In this document: positions 1 to 11,857 of the stretch, piece by piece | Numbering within the stretch: position 1 is the first letter of the stretch | Layout of the letters: every line of letters starts with the position of its first letter | Source of the DNA: Lota lota | Lineage: Eukaryota > Chordata > Actinopteri > Gadiformes > Lotidae | Direction of reading: 5' to 3' | DNA: 64,000 nt | NCBI GenBank assembly: GCA_026745465.1 | Contig: JACYXH010000331.1 | Coordinates: forward strand, 1-64,000 | The notes under the pieces: generated by a model | What the model was told of the DNA's origin: nothing | The model's input: only the letters and a program-made list of their open reading frames with translations | The model's database searches: none | Made by a program: the position numbers and the translations under genes

Positions 1-369
1 TCTCTTTTTGTTTTCCGTGATCAAACAAACAAGGGAGCATTATTTTGGTTGGATGGACTCGGAATCCCGCGAGCGAACATGAACATGAGCTGGTAACATG
101 AATATGTTACCAGCTGAAAGAACACGAAAACAACAACGACATTTGGAGAAGTACAGACTTCTTCAGTCAAAAAATATAATTTTAATTGCCCGACATTAGG
201 AGGGGAAGGAGGGAAGGAGTATAGGAGAGGAGGAGGATAGTTGGAGAAAATGACGCAGTAGAATTCAGTCTTGGGAGGGAGAGTCACCAGTAACTCCCAG
301 CAGCCAGCGGAGCACAGCATGCAAGAATAACACACACACCATAACAGACACACTCGCACGCGTGCGACC

Positions 370-372
<3 letters not shown>

Positions 373-404
<32 letters not shown>
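373..404. repeat. (CA)n microsatellite
   Basis: Uninterrupted CA dinucleotide run of about 16 units, followed by less perfect CA-rich sequence to about 470. The open frames across it are an artefact of the repeat. Confidence 0.97.
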
Positions 405-410
<6 letters not shown>

Positions 411-619
411 AACGCACCAGCACACACACATACACACACCTGCATACGCACCAGTACACGAACACACAAATCTTTACAGATTCTCTCCTTTTCTACCCCT
501 CCCTTTGCCCATAACTTTACCTATGTGTCGACCTGTTATCCACCCCGTCACACACTAACACTTGTCTGCCCATTCCTGCCTACCACCTCTCTTCTCTCTC
601 CCCTCTCTCTTCCTTTATC

Positions 620-745
<126 letters not shown>

Positions 746-921
746 GTCTCTCTCTGCATGTCTCTCTCTCACTCTATCTCTCTCTCTCTCGTCTCTCTCT
801 GTGCGTCTCTCAGCTCTCTTCAGATTTCATATGAAGCAGTGCTTTCCAGGCGGCCAGCTGTGTAAACAAGCAGGACCAGACTTACTCTTAACTGTAGGAA
901 CGCTCCGGAACAACTCAGGCG

Positions 922-1042
<121 letters not shown>

Positions 1043-1073
1043 CAGTGATATATGGGTAGTTGTGGGGCTTATC

Positions 1074-1077
<4 letters not shown>

Positions 1078-1115
<38 letters not shown>
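1078..1115. repeat. (GT)n microsatellite
   Basis: Pure GT run of about 19 units, complementary to the AC run at 926-1042. Confidence 0.95.
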
Positions 1116-1118
<3 letters not shown>

Positions 1119-1918
1119 ATGTATATGTGTATGTGCCTTTAAGTGTGTATGTGTTATGGTAGCAGTGTGTAGAACTATGTAGGTCTATTAAAAGGGTAGA
1201 CCCAGACAACTTTCTTCTATCTTAGAAACATTGCCACGGTAACAGCGGTTCCTAACCCGAGAAGATTCTGAAAAATGGCCTCATGCTTTTATCTCCAGCC
1301 GTTTTCACAAAACTGCAATCCTCTCTTTACAGCTGGGACTAAGAAGGCAATTGGCAAATAATAACTTACTCAAAACACTGTGCCAAGTCTTGGAACCAAA
1401 CCCAGAAAATAGAAAGTATCTGTTTCTTTACTGCTTACAAGCCCCCGCTCCTCAAAGGAAAAATGGATGACTCTGCTTTTAATTAATGACCATAACTAGG
1501 GAACACTCACATTGCCAATAGACATTAGTGAAGCAGGCTTGGTGAGCTTGTGTGATTGTGTGTGTGGGCTGTATGGTACACGTAAGTGTGTTCGTGATTG
1601 TATGTTTGTATCGTTGTAATGTGTCTTCCATACGTATGCCCTTTCTATAGAATACTGTGTACATCCTCTTCATGCTTGTGTTCTTGTGGGTGTGCATTCC
1701 GGTGTCATCATCATATCAAGTTCTGTCTGTTATGAGTCCATATGTTTGTATAGGTGTTGAACGCACTCCTGTTCCTTCTGTTCCTGGACTAGGTGGAGAG
1801 TTTCCAGTGCTGTAGACTTTAGTGTTAAGCTAAAGGTTGAGCATCAACATTTTGTCTTGTTTTTTCTTACACCTGTGACAGTTTGTCGTAATTATGACCG
1901 TCTTTCTGTGTGACCACA
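1116..1918. other. No gene seen
   Basis: Unique-looking non-coding sequence. No open frame of recognisable protein quality and no splice-bounded exon was found. Confidence 0.5.
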
Positions 1919-2123
1919 GCGGTGTGTGTGTGTGTGTCTGTGACTGCCACTGCGTGTGCAGCATCTGTGTGTGTGTGTGTGTGTGTGTGTGTGAGATCAC
2001 AAGATCGCATGTACAGGTGGGCAGATGGTCCAGTTCTGCTTAGAAAGACACAGCGATGCTCATCGAATGTCAGGGAAACACATGAACACACACACACACA
2101 CACACGCGCGCGCGTACATACAC

Positions 2124-2155
<32 letters not shown>

Positions 2156-2160
2156 CGATC
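1919..2160. repeat. Two GT/AC microsatellites
   Basis: GT-rich runs at about 1921-1992 and an AC run with a short GCGCGC core at about 2089-2156, again in opposite senses. Confidence 0.93.
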
Positions 2161-2658
2161 AAGCCTAATGTTCTGCAGGTGCAATGCTCTTTGGCATTTG
2201 GGATAATTAAAGGCTGACCTTTTTCAAGGGAAGGTAGAAATGTCACCCGGCCCACTTCTCTGACAAGTGGTTCCCCCACCCACCTACACAACCACCCACA
2301 CACCGACACACCCACACACCCACCCACATGCCCTGAGGGGGCTGCCTTGCTGCCAAGAGTGGATTCTCAATTCCAGAGAGGTGTACTTGGCATCCCTTAA
2401 CCTCCTTGTACCACCACAGTTAGGATCTGTCCACCGAGGAGAATACACGCCCAACACTCACTGTCACACTCCCACTACCTTCACCTCCTCCACCCTCCAC
2501 CATCAGGCTCTGGTAAGGCACGCTGGCTTGACCAAGTGACCCAGTGTTGATTGGCTCTCATGGGCTTCTCCTCGCCGATGCTACACAGACAGGTTCTAAG
2601 ACATGGACAGGTTCTAAGACAGGTTCTGACCAGCAAACGCTGGTCAGAACCCCACAAC

Positions 2659-2659
2659 C

Positions 2660-2690
<31 letters not shown>

Positions 2691-2698
2691 ACACACAC
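2659..2698. repeat. Poly-C plus (AC)n compound repeat
   Basis: A run of about 17 C residues runs straight into about 11 AC units. Confidence 0.93.
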
Positions 2699-2956
2699 TT
2701 GCTGTCTGGGGGTTGATATCCAACATACACCTAGAACACACTCTGAGGGATATCTTCTTTTAAACGTTTAATTTACAGAAAATGGGTGTGCCATTGTCCA
2801 CTGAGCATGAATACAGAAATTAGACAGAAATTACATCAAACACAATTATTTGATATGTTGGAAATATGTATGTGTCGATGTGATCTTATTTTGTAAAACA
2901 CAGAAATGTTTTTTCGGCTGGTTGTGCCGTTTCGTTACCATAAATAGTCAACAGAA

Positions 2957-3212
2957 TGCATTTATATAGCGCTTTTCCTACCAGCGCCCACTCAAAGCGC
3001 CTTACAATAATTGCCTCACATTCACCCATTCATACACATTCATACAGATGGTCGGTGTCAGCCATGCAAGGCGACAGCCAGGTCGTCGGGAGAAGTTAGG
3101 ATTAGGTTATCTTGCTCAGGGACACCTCAACACTCAGCTAGGAGGAGCCGGGGATTGAATCAGCAACCTTCTGGTGGCCAGACCACCCGCTCTACCTCCT
3201 GAGCCACTGCCG
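2957..3212 (-). repeat. tRNA-derived SINE
   Basis: On the minus strand the element opens with GGCAGTGGCTCAGGAGGTAG, which fits a tRNA-like A box. A B-box-like stretch (complement of 3152-3168) follows, then a body ending in the AAGCGCTATATAAATGC-type tail common to many teleost SINEs. The 'close to the 3-prime end' motif GGCGCTTTGAGTGG is visible near 2990. I infer a SINE from the pol III boxes and the tail. No flanking target-site duplication was established. Confidence 0.75.
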
Positions 3213-3905
3213 CTCCTCCCTTAGCCTAATTGGAGAAGCAGTTTAATAGGATGGGTGGAGGTATGGATTGATGGACTGTTGGAAAGATGATGGAGGAAAA
3301 TGCAGCCCTACTGCTTATGACACCCTCACGCTTTTGGACTTGTTTCCAGGGCCCCACCAAACAACTACTTGGAAGGCATGGCTTTGAATTGAGCCATTGC
3401 ACAACGTAATCAGAACAGGCGTAATCTCGTAAGAACACAGCTATGTCATGATCTGTGTTGTCACATACAACAAGCTAAGAGTCTTAAGAGACTATCAGAG
3501 GACAATCCTTCTCTACCAAATGTTATTGGTAGTACCAGTAAATAATAGCATAAACCACGTGGCTAATAGTGGCGAGGTTAACTCACAAGCTCACAATGCT
3601 AGCATTGTAGCTAGCGCAGCACACCTCGGGCTACTCCCGCTAATTCCTTTGACCTTTGCTCGAGTGACAGCAAAAATATGGATAATTTGATGGGGTGAGA
3701 CGGGATGTTTATATTGGAAGTGTGTGTTCGCGCGCATGTGTGTGTGGTTGTGTGTGTGTGATAATCATTATTTGTGAATGGGGGGTGTGTGTGCCTGAGA
3801 GAGAATCAGTGTGTGTGTGTGTGCGCATCAGTACACACCCCCTTCCTTACTTGACAGCTTCTGCTGCAGCTTTTATTTTTCCTTCATTGACCTTTCTGAA
3901 CTACA

Positions 3906-3950
<45 letters not shown>

Positions 3951-4553
3951 TCACTCACCTGCCTTCGCCCCACGTCATCTCATCCCCGCGGTTGTGTCGA
4001 GCGCTGTCTGTCCTGTCACCCGCAACCCCTGCTCTGCCATTTGCTGCTTTCGTCGATTATTAATTCAGCATCAGCTGACCATCCGCACAACCAATTAGAA
4101 TCAGTCACTGGCTGCTCCCTCCCCCTCCCTTGCTCTCCCCTGTGACCTCTGGCCCCTCCCTCCCTCTCCCCTCCTCCTTGACCTTTGCTCATGTGGAGCA
4201 TAGACCCAGAGCCAGAGTTTCCATTAAGTGTTTTGGTTTGAGCTGCCTCTTAACTCCGTTTCTGTTATCAACGATCCTTCCTCAGGAGCGCCAGCGCCTT
4301 ACCATAAACCCTACAGACCTGAAGTCAACGATGTGGCCCGCCATGAGTGTACACGGGGAATAGGGTGTTGTTGTTGCTGTGATAGAGGCTGCGAGGCCAG
4401 TGGGCAGGATAGTAGTGCTGGAAATAGAGGAGCGCTACTGGATTCACTCGCACACCTAGTCTTCTGAGATCCGGCCCCCTACTTGTGTACTTTGGTATCC
4501 AGCCATAACTGCACCATCGACTATCAGCTGTTTCAACTGCACCGTTTGTTTAC

Positions 4554-4587
<34 letters not shown>

Positions 4588-4673
4588 TGTGTGTACCACT
4601 ACTACTCCTGCTACTACACAATACACAATGTACATGTGTACTGGCTGCAGTGATAGTGAGGACCAGCTGCTTC
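3213..4673. other. No gene seen; microsatellites only
   Basis: Non-coding. It contains a (GT)n run at 3905-3948, another at about 4556-4587, and CT-rich low-complexity sequence at about 4110-4180. No supported exon. Confidence 0.55.
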
Positions 4674-5195
4674 TGTCACGATTTGTCTAGTGCAGGAACC
4701 CAAAAGCAGACCAAGACGAGGTAAGTTCGAATTTACAAGGTGAGTGTTTATTTGGAAGCTGGATCTTGAATGTTGGTCGGGAGTGGGTGAGGCTGGAAGG
4801 CTGGAGGTCTTTGTGCTGATCCAACAATGCTGCAGTGAAGTAGACAGCCAGGCAGTTGTGAGTGACAATCCAGGTGAGTAACTGTAGACAGAGGAGTAGG
4901 CGGCAGATTAGCGACAGGCAAACGGAGACAAAAACAGCAACTACTTTGCAAAAACTTGAAGCTGACACGAGAGATAAACATACTGGTTACGCTAACGATC
5001 CGGCAGGGAATGGATGTCTGGTCATGGCTTAAATAGTGCAGAGGTGACGATCAGGACAAGGTGTGCAGATTGCAGCAGGTGAACGTAGTTGGAGAATCAG
5101 CCGGGATGTGTTCAGGAACTCAGGAAATTTGGACTTCAGGTCAGGGAATAAACAAAATTAAGGCAAAACAGGCTCAAGGTGCAGGATTCATGACA
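4674..5195 (-). mobile_element. Solo LTR of the chromodomain Gypsy element
   Basis: A 522-bp LTR beginning TGTCACGATT and ending ATTCATGACA, flanked by the perfect 5-bp duplication GCTTC (4669-4673 and 5196-5200). It is clearly related to the two LTRs of the element at 17733-28284 and carries the same TATTTAA box and predicted transcript start. The absence of any internal sequence and the clean duplication show LTR-LTR recombination after a full insertion. The AATAAA signal lies on the minus strand, as in the full element. Confidence 0.93.
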
Positions 5196-5390
5196 GCTTC
5201 TTAGTAGAGGGATTCGGGACACCTTCCACACATCATAACCACCCACAGAATATACTCCTCTCAGCCCCCCCACCCCCACCACCAACCCTAACCACACCCA
5301 TAACCCCACCCATTCATATAGACGACCTTGCCCACGTCAGCCCATCACACAGGTTTCATACATCACAGAGCACTTCCAAGAACACAAGTT

Positions 5391-5394
<4 letters not shown>

Positions 5395-5448
<54 letters not shown>

Positions 5449-5695
5449 GGACATAAGCAGCTTGGTTGAGTGCTGGTCTTCCGTGTGCAGTTTTTATGGT
5501 CGATCACACCGCTAGGTAATACCTTGATTCATCATAGAACAGAGTGTGTCTGTGTGTTGGTGTGTGTGTATGTGTGTCTACGTGTGCATGTACATCTGTG
5601 TGTGTGTGTTTCATGCACGTGTACCCTGTGTGTTTTTGCTGTTGACCTCATCAGATAAATTATATGGCCAATAGATTGTAGACTTCCTGTGCACG

Positions 5696-5733
<38 letters not shown>
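5395..5733. repeat. Two (GT)n microsatellites
   Basis: GT runs at about 5395-5446 and 5697-5732, with GT-rich sequence between them. Confidence 0.93.
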
Positions 5734-5735
<2 letters not shown>

Positions 5736-6194
5736 GCTTATGATTGAAAATTGAAAAAATATTTGACATGCAAAAGAGAGACCCAGTCACATAGTCTGGT
5801 CTTCCCACTCGGTTGTCCCAGTAGCTTCCCAGTCGAACAGTATAAGGAGTACGCCCTCTCTCATTCTTCCAGCACACTCTGTCATAACCCCCCACCTGGG
5901 AGGTGACATCATGCTTTACTGGCATCATCCCACGTCATCCCCGTCCCTCTCTCCCCTCCCCCTCCCCCCTCCGTTGTTGTGAAACGCCCTGTTTCTCTTG
6001 GCCGGCGGCCTAAACCATCACCTCGTCATCAACAGGGACATGACCGCGACCGTTGTTTAATTGACTGTTTGCTGACGGATTATTGTACAGAATTTAAAAT
6101 GAGTCCAATGATATTCACGTCACAGCCTGTCACCTAAACCTAATAACCTCACTGCATTGGGCCCTTATTGTTTCTGGCATGGATGAAGTATAGA

Positions 6195-6246
6195 AGGATT
6201 TGCGTATGCAGCAGGATTTGCGTACGCAACAGGATTTGCGTACGCT
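6195..6246. repeat. Short 18-bp tandem repeat, three copies
   Basis: AGGATTTGCGTATGCAGC and two close variants in tandem; each copy holds a GCGTACGC-like palindrome. Confidence 0.85.
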
Positions 6247-6402
6247 AAACGCTCAACTCCTGATCACGTGACCAGCCCAGCCATCCTATCTCTTAACTCC
6301 TCACCCCCTCCATTTCTAACCTGGGTTAACACGTGGCTGATCGGCAGGGTGGAGAGACACCGGACCTCTAATATCCACATCATTGTGAGTATATATTTAT
6401 AC

Positions 6403-6624
6403 TGTAGCAACCCTGTTTATATGTGTTCACGCACCACACAGGTTGTTTTGATTAACTCTCTTTATTTTATCGCGGGCACACGTTGTCGAACTCTGTCACA
6501 CACGAACATGAACTTCCCCACACTGTAACCCGGATATACAACCCCTAGGCCCGCCCCCTTCTCCTGAACACCCAATCAGAACATCAACACAATATAGACA
6601 AACACGCAACTCAGAACCGTTACA
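6403..6624 (-). repeat. 3-prime LTR of the Gypsy element
   Basis: 222 bp, starting TGTAGCAACC on the plus strand and ending CCGTTACA. A TTTATT motif (AATAAA on the minus strand) lies near 6463. It reads identical to the other LTR. Confidence 0.96.
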
Positions 6625-9600
6625 CTGCACCCCCCCGACAAAGTCCCTCGACCCCGAGGGGGCAAACAAAGTCATCAAACCGGCGGGGAGCCCGCCTCCG
6701 CCTCCGCGGCCGCCGCCCCAGCTGTGGGGCGGCCGAACTGTCTGGAGAGGTCGGGTTCCTCTCTGGTGTGACAGCAGAGGGCTGGGAGGGGGTAGGGGAA
6801 GGGGGCTCGGAGTCCGGTGCGAGGGAAGCCCCACCCCTGTAAGGGGCAAGCCTGTCCCTGTGCAGTGCCACTTTTCTGCCTCTAGGTGGCAGTTGCACTC
6901 GGTAAACCACCTCCCCCATCCTTTCTACCACCCTACAGGGGCCCACCCAGTGGCAGTCCAACTTAGGGCACCGTCCCTTCTTCCTGCGGGGGCTGTACAC
7001 CCACACCAGCTCCCCAGCCCGAAAGTCCCGCCCCTTGGACTTCACATCATAATTCCTCTTCTGTCTGATGCCAGCCCTCTCCAGCTGATCCCGTGCGAAG
7101 GCGTGTGCAGACTCCAGGCGGTCCTGGAGCCTCCTGGCATACTCTCTCCCAGGGGCCACGGCAGGGGTGTCAGGGGGTCTGCCAAATGCCATCTCTGCTG
7201 GCGTTCGCAGCTCCCGCCCCAACATGAGCAGGGCTGGTGTGCAGGATGTGGAGTCCTGTACCGCTGACCTGTAGGCCATCAACACAAGCGGAATGTGGGT
7301 GTCCCAGTCACGTTGGTGTTCAGCTGAGAGGATAGCGAGCTGTTGTGCGAGGGTTCGGTTGAACCTCTCAACAAGTCCATCGCTCTGAGGGTGCAGGGCT
7401 GTTGTCCGGGTTTTGTGCATCCCCAGCCGCGTGCACATGGTGGCAAACACCGTTGACTCAAAATTGCGCCCCTGATTGCTGTGAATAACCTCTGGAGCGC
7501 CAAACCTTGTGAACATCCCCTCAACCAGGGCGTCAACAACTGTCTCTGCCTCCTGGTCAGGGAGGGCATAGGCCTCAGGCCATTTCGTGAAATAGTCCAT
7601 TGCTACAAGTACATAGCGGTTCCCCTTGTCGGAGCGAGGAAAGGGCCCCATAATGTCTACAGCCACTCTCTCCATCGGTGCCCCTGCTGCCTGCTGCTGT
7701 AGCTGAGCGTGAGACTGGTCTAGGGGGCCTTTGTGTGCGGCGCATGCATCACAGCGGCGACAAAAGTCCTCCACGTCTCTTTTGAACTGTCCCCAATAAA
7801 ACCCCTGTCTGAGGCGTCGGAGCGTTTTAGAGACCCCAAAATGTCCCGCCCCCACAGTCCCATGAGCGGTTTTAAGCACTGCCTCCCTAAGTGCCCTGGG
7901 AACAACAACCTGCCACCTCTCCTCTCCGGTGGCCGGCTCCTTCCACGCCCTCTGTAGCACGCCGTCTCTGACACGCAGTGCATCAAACTTAGCCCACAGT
8001 CCCTTGATTGCCGGTGGGCGGCCAGTCACCTCCTCCCAGGAGGGTCGACTCCCCGACTCCACCCACTGCAGTACAGGCTCCAGGTCAACATCCTGAATCT
8101 GCTGGGTCCTCCATTCCGCCACATCTACCACCTCCAGCGCCTGGGAGGTCGGACAGCCCCAGTGCGAGTTGTAGCTCTCCTCCTCACACAGTTCTCTTTC
8201 ACGTGCCTCCCTCCGGTCGCAATGGCGGCAACCGCCAGATGCACAGGGCCGGCGAGACAGGGCGTCCGCGTTAGTGTGGCGGGCCCCGGCTCTGTGCACG
8301 ACTGTGAAGGAGTACGACTGGAGTTCTTCCAACCAGCGGGCGATCTGTCCCTCCGGCTCCCTGAAGGACATCAACCACTGGAGGGCGGCGTGGTCAGTTC
8401 TGACAGTGAAGGGCCGGCCGCACAGGTAGTACTTGAAATGTCTTATCGCCATCACGACAGCGAGCAACTCTCGCCGCGTGACGCAATAGCGCTGCTCAGC
8501 TTTTTTAAAGGACTTGCTGAAATACGCCACCACTCTCTCTCCATCTGGCCCTACCTGAGCCAAGACAGCGCCCATGCCAACATTGCTGGCATCTGTGTCG
8601 ACCACAAATGGTAGGATGGGGTCGGGTGCGGCCAGGATAGGGGCTGTTATCAGCGCCTCTTGTAGAGAGGTGAAGGCCTGTTGACAGTCCTCTGTCCATG
8701 AAAAGTCAGTATCTTTCTGTAGAAGGCGATACAGAGGGGCGGCTGTGCAGGAGAAACCACGCACAAACTTCCTGTAGTAAGAAGCAAGGCCCAGGAAGCT
8801 CCTCAGCTGCGCCTGGTCGGCAGGTGTTGGCCAGTCTTTCACTGCCTGTATCTTTTCCTCGACAGTCCCAACGCCCTCACCGCCAACCTTGTGTCCTAGA
8901 AATTTCACCTCCCTCCTCAAAAAGTGACACTTGTCTGGGTGTAACTTGAGGCCAGCCGCCATCACCCTCTGGAGCACCTTCCGCAGTGCTCCAAGGGCCG
9001 CCTGGAACGAGCTTCCATGGACCAGGATATCATCCAGGTACACAAGACATTCCCGCCTAGGAATGTCGGCTAGCACCCTGTCCATCAGGCGCTCGAACGT
9101 GGCGGGGGCGTTGCACAGACCAAAGCTGAGGACACGGAACTGCCACAGACCCCCACCTGCATAGAAGGCCGTTTTTGGGCGAGCCTCTGGGGGGAGGGGC
9201 ACCTGCCAGTACCCACTCCGCAGGTCCAGCGAGGAGAACCATGTCGAACCCGCCACCAGGTCCAAAGACTCATCAATCCGAGGGAGGGGGTAGGAGTCTT
9301 TCTTGGTCACGCCGTTGAGGGGCCTGTAGTCCACGCAGAACCTCCATCTGGAACTGCTCTTTTTGGGGACCATGACCACTGCTGCAGCCCACGGGCTCTC
9401 TGATGGTTCGACAATCCCAGCCTTCTGCATCTCCTCCAGCGCCTTGTCTGCAGCCTCTTGTCGGGCCAGGGGAAGACGCCGGGGACGCATTTTGATCGGT
9501 TGTGCGTCACCGGTGTCTATCTCGTGCTGAACCAGGTGCGTCAGGCCTACCTCCTCATTGAGGGCAAACAGGTCCTTGAACTCTATCAGTACCTGCCACA

Positions 9601-10005
9601 GCTGCATCTGCTGCTGGTCGGTCAGCCCCTCACTGTTCTGTCTCCAGATCTCCCTCACCACGGACAGCCGGTCTGCTATTCCCTCTGTGGCCGGGGAGAT
9701 GGGATGGTCGCTCTCCTCCCTCGCAGGGATCTGAAAGGGGCTTGGGGTTGGAGCGGTGGTGGGATGCGGGTGGGCATGCGGAGGAGGGTTGGTACTGCGC
9801 GTTTCATGTGGTTCTAAGGTGCTAACAGGCCGTAGGTGCGGCACACTGGGTTGTGGGGGTGGGACTATGTTGACCTTAGGGCCCCTAGGCAAACTAAGTG
9901 TGTTGTCACTCAGATCTATGAGGCAGCCCGCACTTCTCAAAAAGTCCACACCTATTATACAGGGGTCTTGCACCTCAGCTACCCATACCTCAAAGCTCAC
10001 AGATA
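6620..10005 (-). CDS. pol: Gypsy Pol: reverse transcriptase, RNase H, integrase
   Basis: A long open frame of about 1126 codons. Its N-terminal residues are the end of the aspartic protease (GVDFL near residue 20). Reverse transcriptase follows, with FCVDYRPLN and the catalytic YLDD motif (about residues 245-345). RNase H shows DTDASN and TDHAALQWL (about 480-570). The integrase has a zinc-binding HHCC domain (HGTVGAGH ... CRRCDAC, about 690-740) and a DD(35)E core. A GPY/F-like module closes the protein (GELVWVYSP), with no chromodomain. Integrase is damaged: the second catalytic position reads HSNQGRNF, where the family has SDQG, so Asp is replaced by Asn (codon at 7475-7477). The first Asp (VAVDIMG) and the Glu (DGLVERFN) are present. 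The frame begins in the -/+1 register relative to gag-protease, so it is not an independent start; the Met near 10000 is probably internal. Confidence 0.93.
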
Positions 10006-11378
10006 CCCCCCCCCAATTTAAGGCTAACCTTTGCCCTACCTCTCATGGGGGCTAAATCCCCGGTAACCGTCCGTAGCTGTACTGAGGTCTTTCGTACTAC
10101 TGTACTGCTTGGGAGAATGTCGGGCCTGACTAGTGTTGCAGTGGAGCCCGTATCCACTAGTGCCGTGCATGCAACCCCCTCCACTGTGATAGGGACATGG
10201 CAAAAGCCCCCAGCACAGGTCCAACCCACCGCAACCACTGGGCCCACGGCGTCGTCTGCTTCTGGGGGGAGTGAAGCCCTGTTCCCCCGGCTGTGCTGTT
10301 GGGCTTCTCTGCTGGGGGTCGATGCTGGTCGGGTAACCATGTCAGGGGTCCGTATCTTCCCGTTTATACAGACCCCCGGTAGTTTCCCTGGGCTCCAGAA
10401 AATGTGGGGCACTGACGGCGTAGATGGCCAGGTTGGCCACACCCCCAGCAGACCATGGCGCGGCGCCGAGGTGGTGTAGGCAGGCAATCGCGAGTGGGCT
10501 GGAGGGTGGCAGCACGGATCAGTTCCGTCAGGCCCGTGACCCACGCTGGCTTTAATGGCAGCATTCTCCTCAACAGCAGTTTTCGACACTGGAACCACAT
10601 CAAGCAACCGGCAGTCCGGCAGCACCGCTCCCACAGCTTCCCTCTCCAGGGCCAGTTCCAGCGCGTCCTGTACGGTCTGGGGGTGTGCTAGTTGTGTCTG
10701 CACACGTAGCTCCCTGGGCAAAAGCGCTTGAATGAACTGGTCTCTGGCCAGCTCACTCTGGACCGGCGGCGGCATGTGTGCGTAGGCCCGCCTAGCGAGG
10801 CATTCAATGTCATTAGCCAGCGTGCGAAGTGGCTCACCCGGTTGCCTGCGCCTATTGCACAATTCAGACCTAAGCACGCCTGGTTGCGAACACTGTCCAA
10901 AACGTCTCTGCAGGGCTCCGGTCAAAGCCTCATAGTCCTGTCTCTCTTCAGGGCTAAGTACGAGGAGGCATGAGAGCGCATCCTCCGTCAGGCATAATGC
11001 CAGCTGCAGGGCTTTAACCTCCCTTGACCAGCCCGTAGCCTGTGCTAATAGTTCAAATTGCGCTTGAAACGCTTCCCAGTTTGATTTACCGGAGTATTTC
11101 GGAGTCTTCACGTTGAAAGCAGTGCTGCGTGCGCCGGCATCTCTGTCACCGCTTGTCTCCTCCCACCGCGATGCTGTTGCGGCGTCACCGCGACGTGTTT
11201 CACCGGGGCCGAACCTCGCTTCAGCTGCTAGCCTCCTCGTGGACTCACTCACGGTGTACCTCTCCTCCATCACCCGGCGGAGTTCTCGTGCGTGGTCCCG
11301 CGGCAATCCGTATGCCCCCAGGGACTCATCGTCAGGATCCTCCTTCTTTATCACTGGCTTTGTACCGGACGCCATCAT
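9990..11378 (-). CDS. gag: Gypsy Gag plus start of aspartic protease
   Basis: Open frame of 462 codons from an ATG just inside the 5-prime LTR. The first about 290 residues read as a Ty3/Gypsy Gag capsid: charged N-terminus, then KYSGKSNWEAFQAQFELLA and LCLTEDA. Residues about 395-462 carry the retropepsin active site (ALVDTGSTATLV). The CCHC zinc knuckle (CWGCGQPGHLRRQC) is present but can be read only in another frame, at about 10409-10450, so two compensating indels appear to flank it. The frame ends within the protease at a run of nine G residues, where Pol continues in the next frame. Either a recent homopolymer change or a recoding site would explain this. Confidence 0.88.
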   Translation of the reverse strand: MMASGTKPVIKKEDPDDESLGAYGLPRDHARELRRVMEERYTVSESTRRLAAEARFGPGETRRGDAATASRWEETSGDRDAGARSTAFNVKTPKYSGKSNWEAFQAQFELLAQATGWSREVKALQLALCLTEDALSCLLVLSPEERQDYEALTGALQRRFGQCSQPGVLRSELCNRRRQPGEPLRTLANDIECLARRAYAHMPPPVQSELARDQFIQALLPRELRVQTQLAHPQTVQDALELALEREAVGAVLPDCRLLDVVPVSKTAVEENAAIKASVGHGPDGTDPCCHPPAHSRLPAYTTSAPRHGLLGVWPTWPSTPSVPHIFWSPGKLPGVCINGKIRTPDMVTRPASTPSREAQQHSRGNRASLPPEADDAVGPVVAVGWTCAGGFCHVPITVEGVACTALVDTGSTATLVRPDILPSSTVVRKTSVQLRTVTGDLAPMRGRAKVSLKLGGGICEL

Positions 11379-11476
11379 TATCGTTAGCTCACGCAGCTAG
11401 CCACATGCGGTAATGCCAGGCGACGGGCAGTGAGTGGGGTAAAGTCACGTCCTTCGTTTCGTCCAGTTGTCGGTTT

Positions 11477-11489
11477 ACTTCTGACACCA
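11477..11489 (-). promoter_or_regulatory. Primer-binding site, tRNA-Leu type
   Basis: Two bases inside the 5-prime LTR the minus strand reads TGGTGTCAGAAGT. This pairs with the 3-prime end of a vertebrate tRNA-Leu acceptor stem plus CCA. It marks where minus-strand DNA synthesis would be primed. The tRNA assignment is from memory of the tRNA-Leu acceptor sequence. Confidence 0.8.
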
Positions 11490-11491
11490 AA

Positions 11492-11713
11492 TGTAGCAAC
11501 CCTGTTTATATGTGTTCACGCACCACACAGGTTGTTTTGATTAACTCTCTTTATTTTATCGCGGGCACACGTTGTCGAACTCTGTCACACACGAACATGA
11601 ACTTCCCCACACTGTAACCCGGATATACAACCCCTAGGCCCGCCCCCTTCTCCTGAACACCCAATCAGAACATCAACACAATATAGACAAACACGCAACT
11701 CAGAACCGTTACA
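11492..11713 (-). repeat. 5-prime LTR of the Gypsy element
   Basis: 222 bp, identical by eye to 6403-6624; followed by the right copy of the ATAC duplication. Confidence 0.96.
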
Positions 11714-11739
11714 ATACATATATTTATACTTATTTTGTT

Positions 11740-11857
11740 TGTTCTGTTTAACCTGTAATAGAGAAAGTGACGTGCACCTACATCACCAAGACAAATTCCT
11801 TGTATGTTTAAAAAACGTACTTGGCAATAAAGCTTTTCTGATTCTGATTCTGATCAT
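11740..11857 (+). repeat. 3-prime tail of a LINE (Rex1/L2-like)
   Basis: Contains ACAAATTCCTTGTATGTTT, then TTGGCAATAAAGC and a short GATTCT microsatellite. This is the usual ending of a common teleost LINE family. The Gypsy element at 6403-11713 is inserted just upstream, so the LINE is the older of the two. Confidence 0.65.

Larger units (their letters stand above)
6403..11713 (-). mobile_element. Complete Ty3/Gypsy LTR retrotransposon (no chromodomain)
   Basis: Minus-strand element bounded by two 222-bp LTRs that read identical by eye, and by the 4-bp duplication ATAC (6399-6402 and 11714-11717). Inside the 5-prime LTR (right end) lies a primer-binding site matching the 3-prime end of tRNA-Leu. 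A G-rich polypurine tract abuts the other LTR near 6630. Gag and pol frames fill the interior. Identical LTRs mean a very recent insertion. Despite that, the genes carry frame breaks and a lost integrase aspartate, so this copy probably moved with enzymes supplied by another copy. The host site looks like the 3-prime region of a LINE. Confidence 0.96.

Noticed and set aside
6860..10055. Several plus-strand frames of 60-150 codons across the Gypsy element
   Set aside because: Shadows of the minus-strand pol and gag genes.
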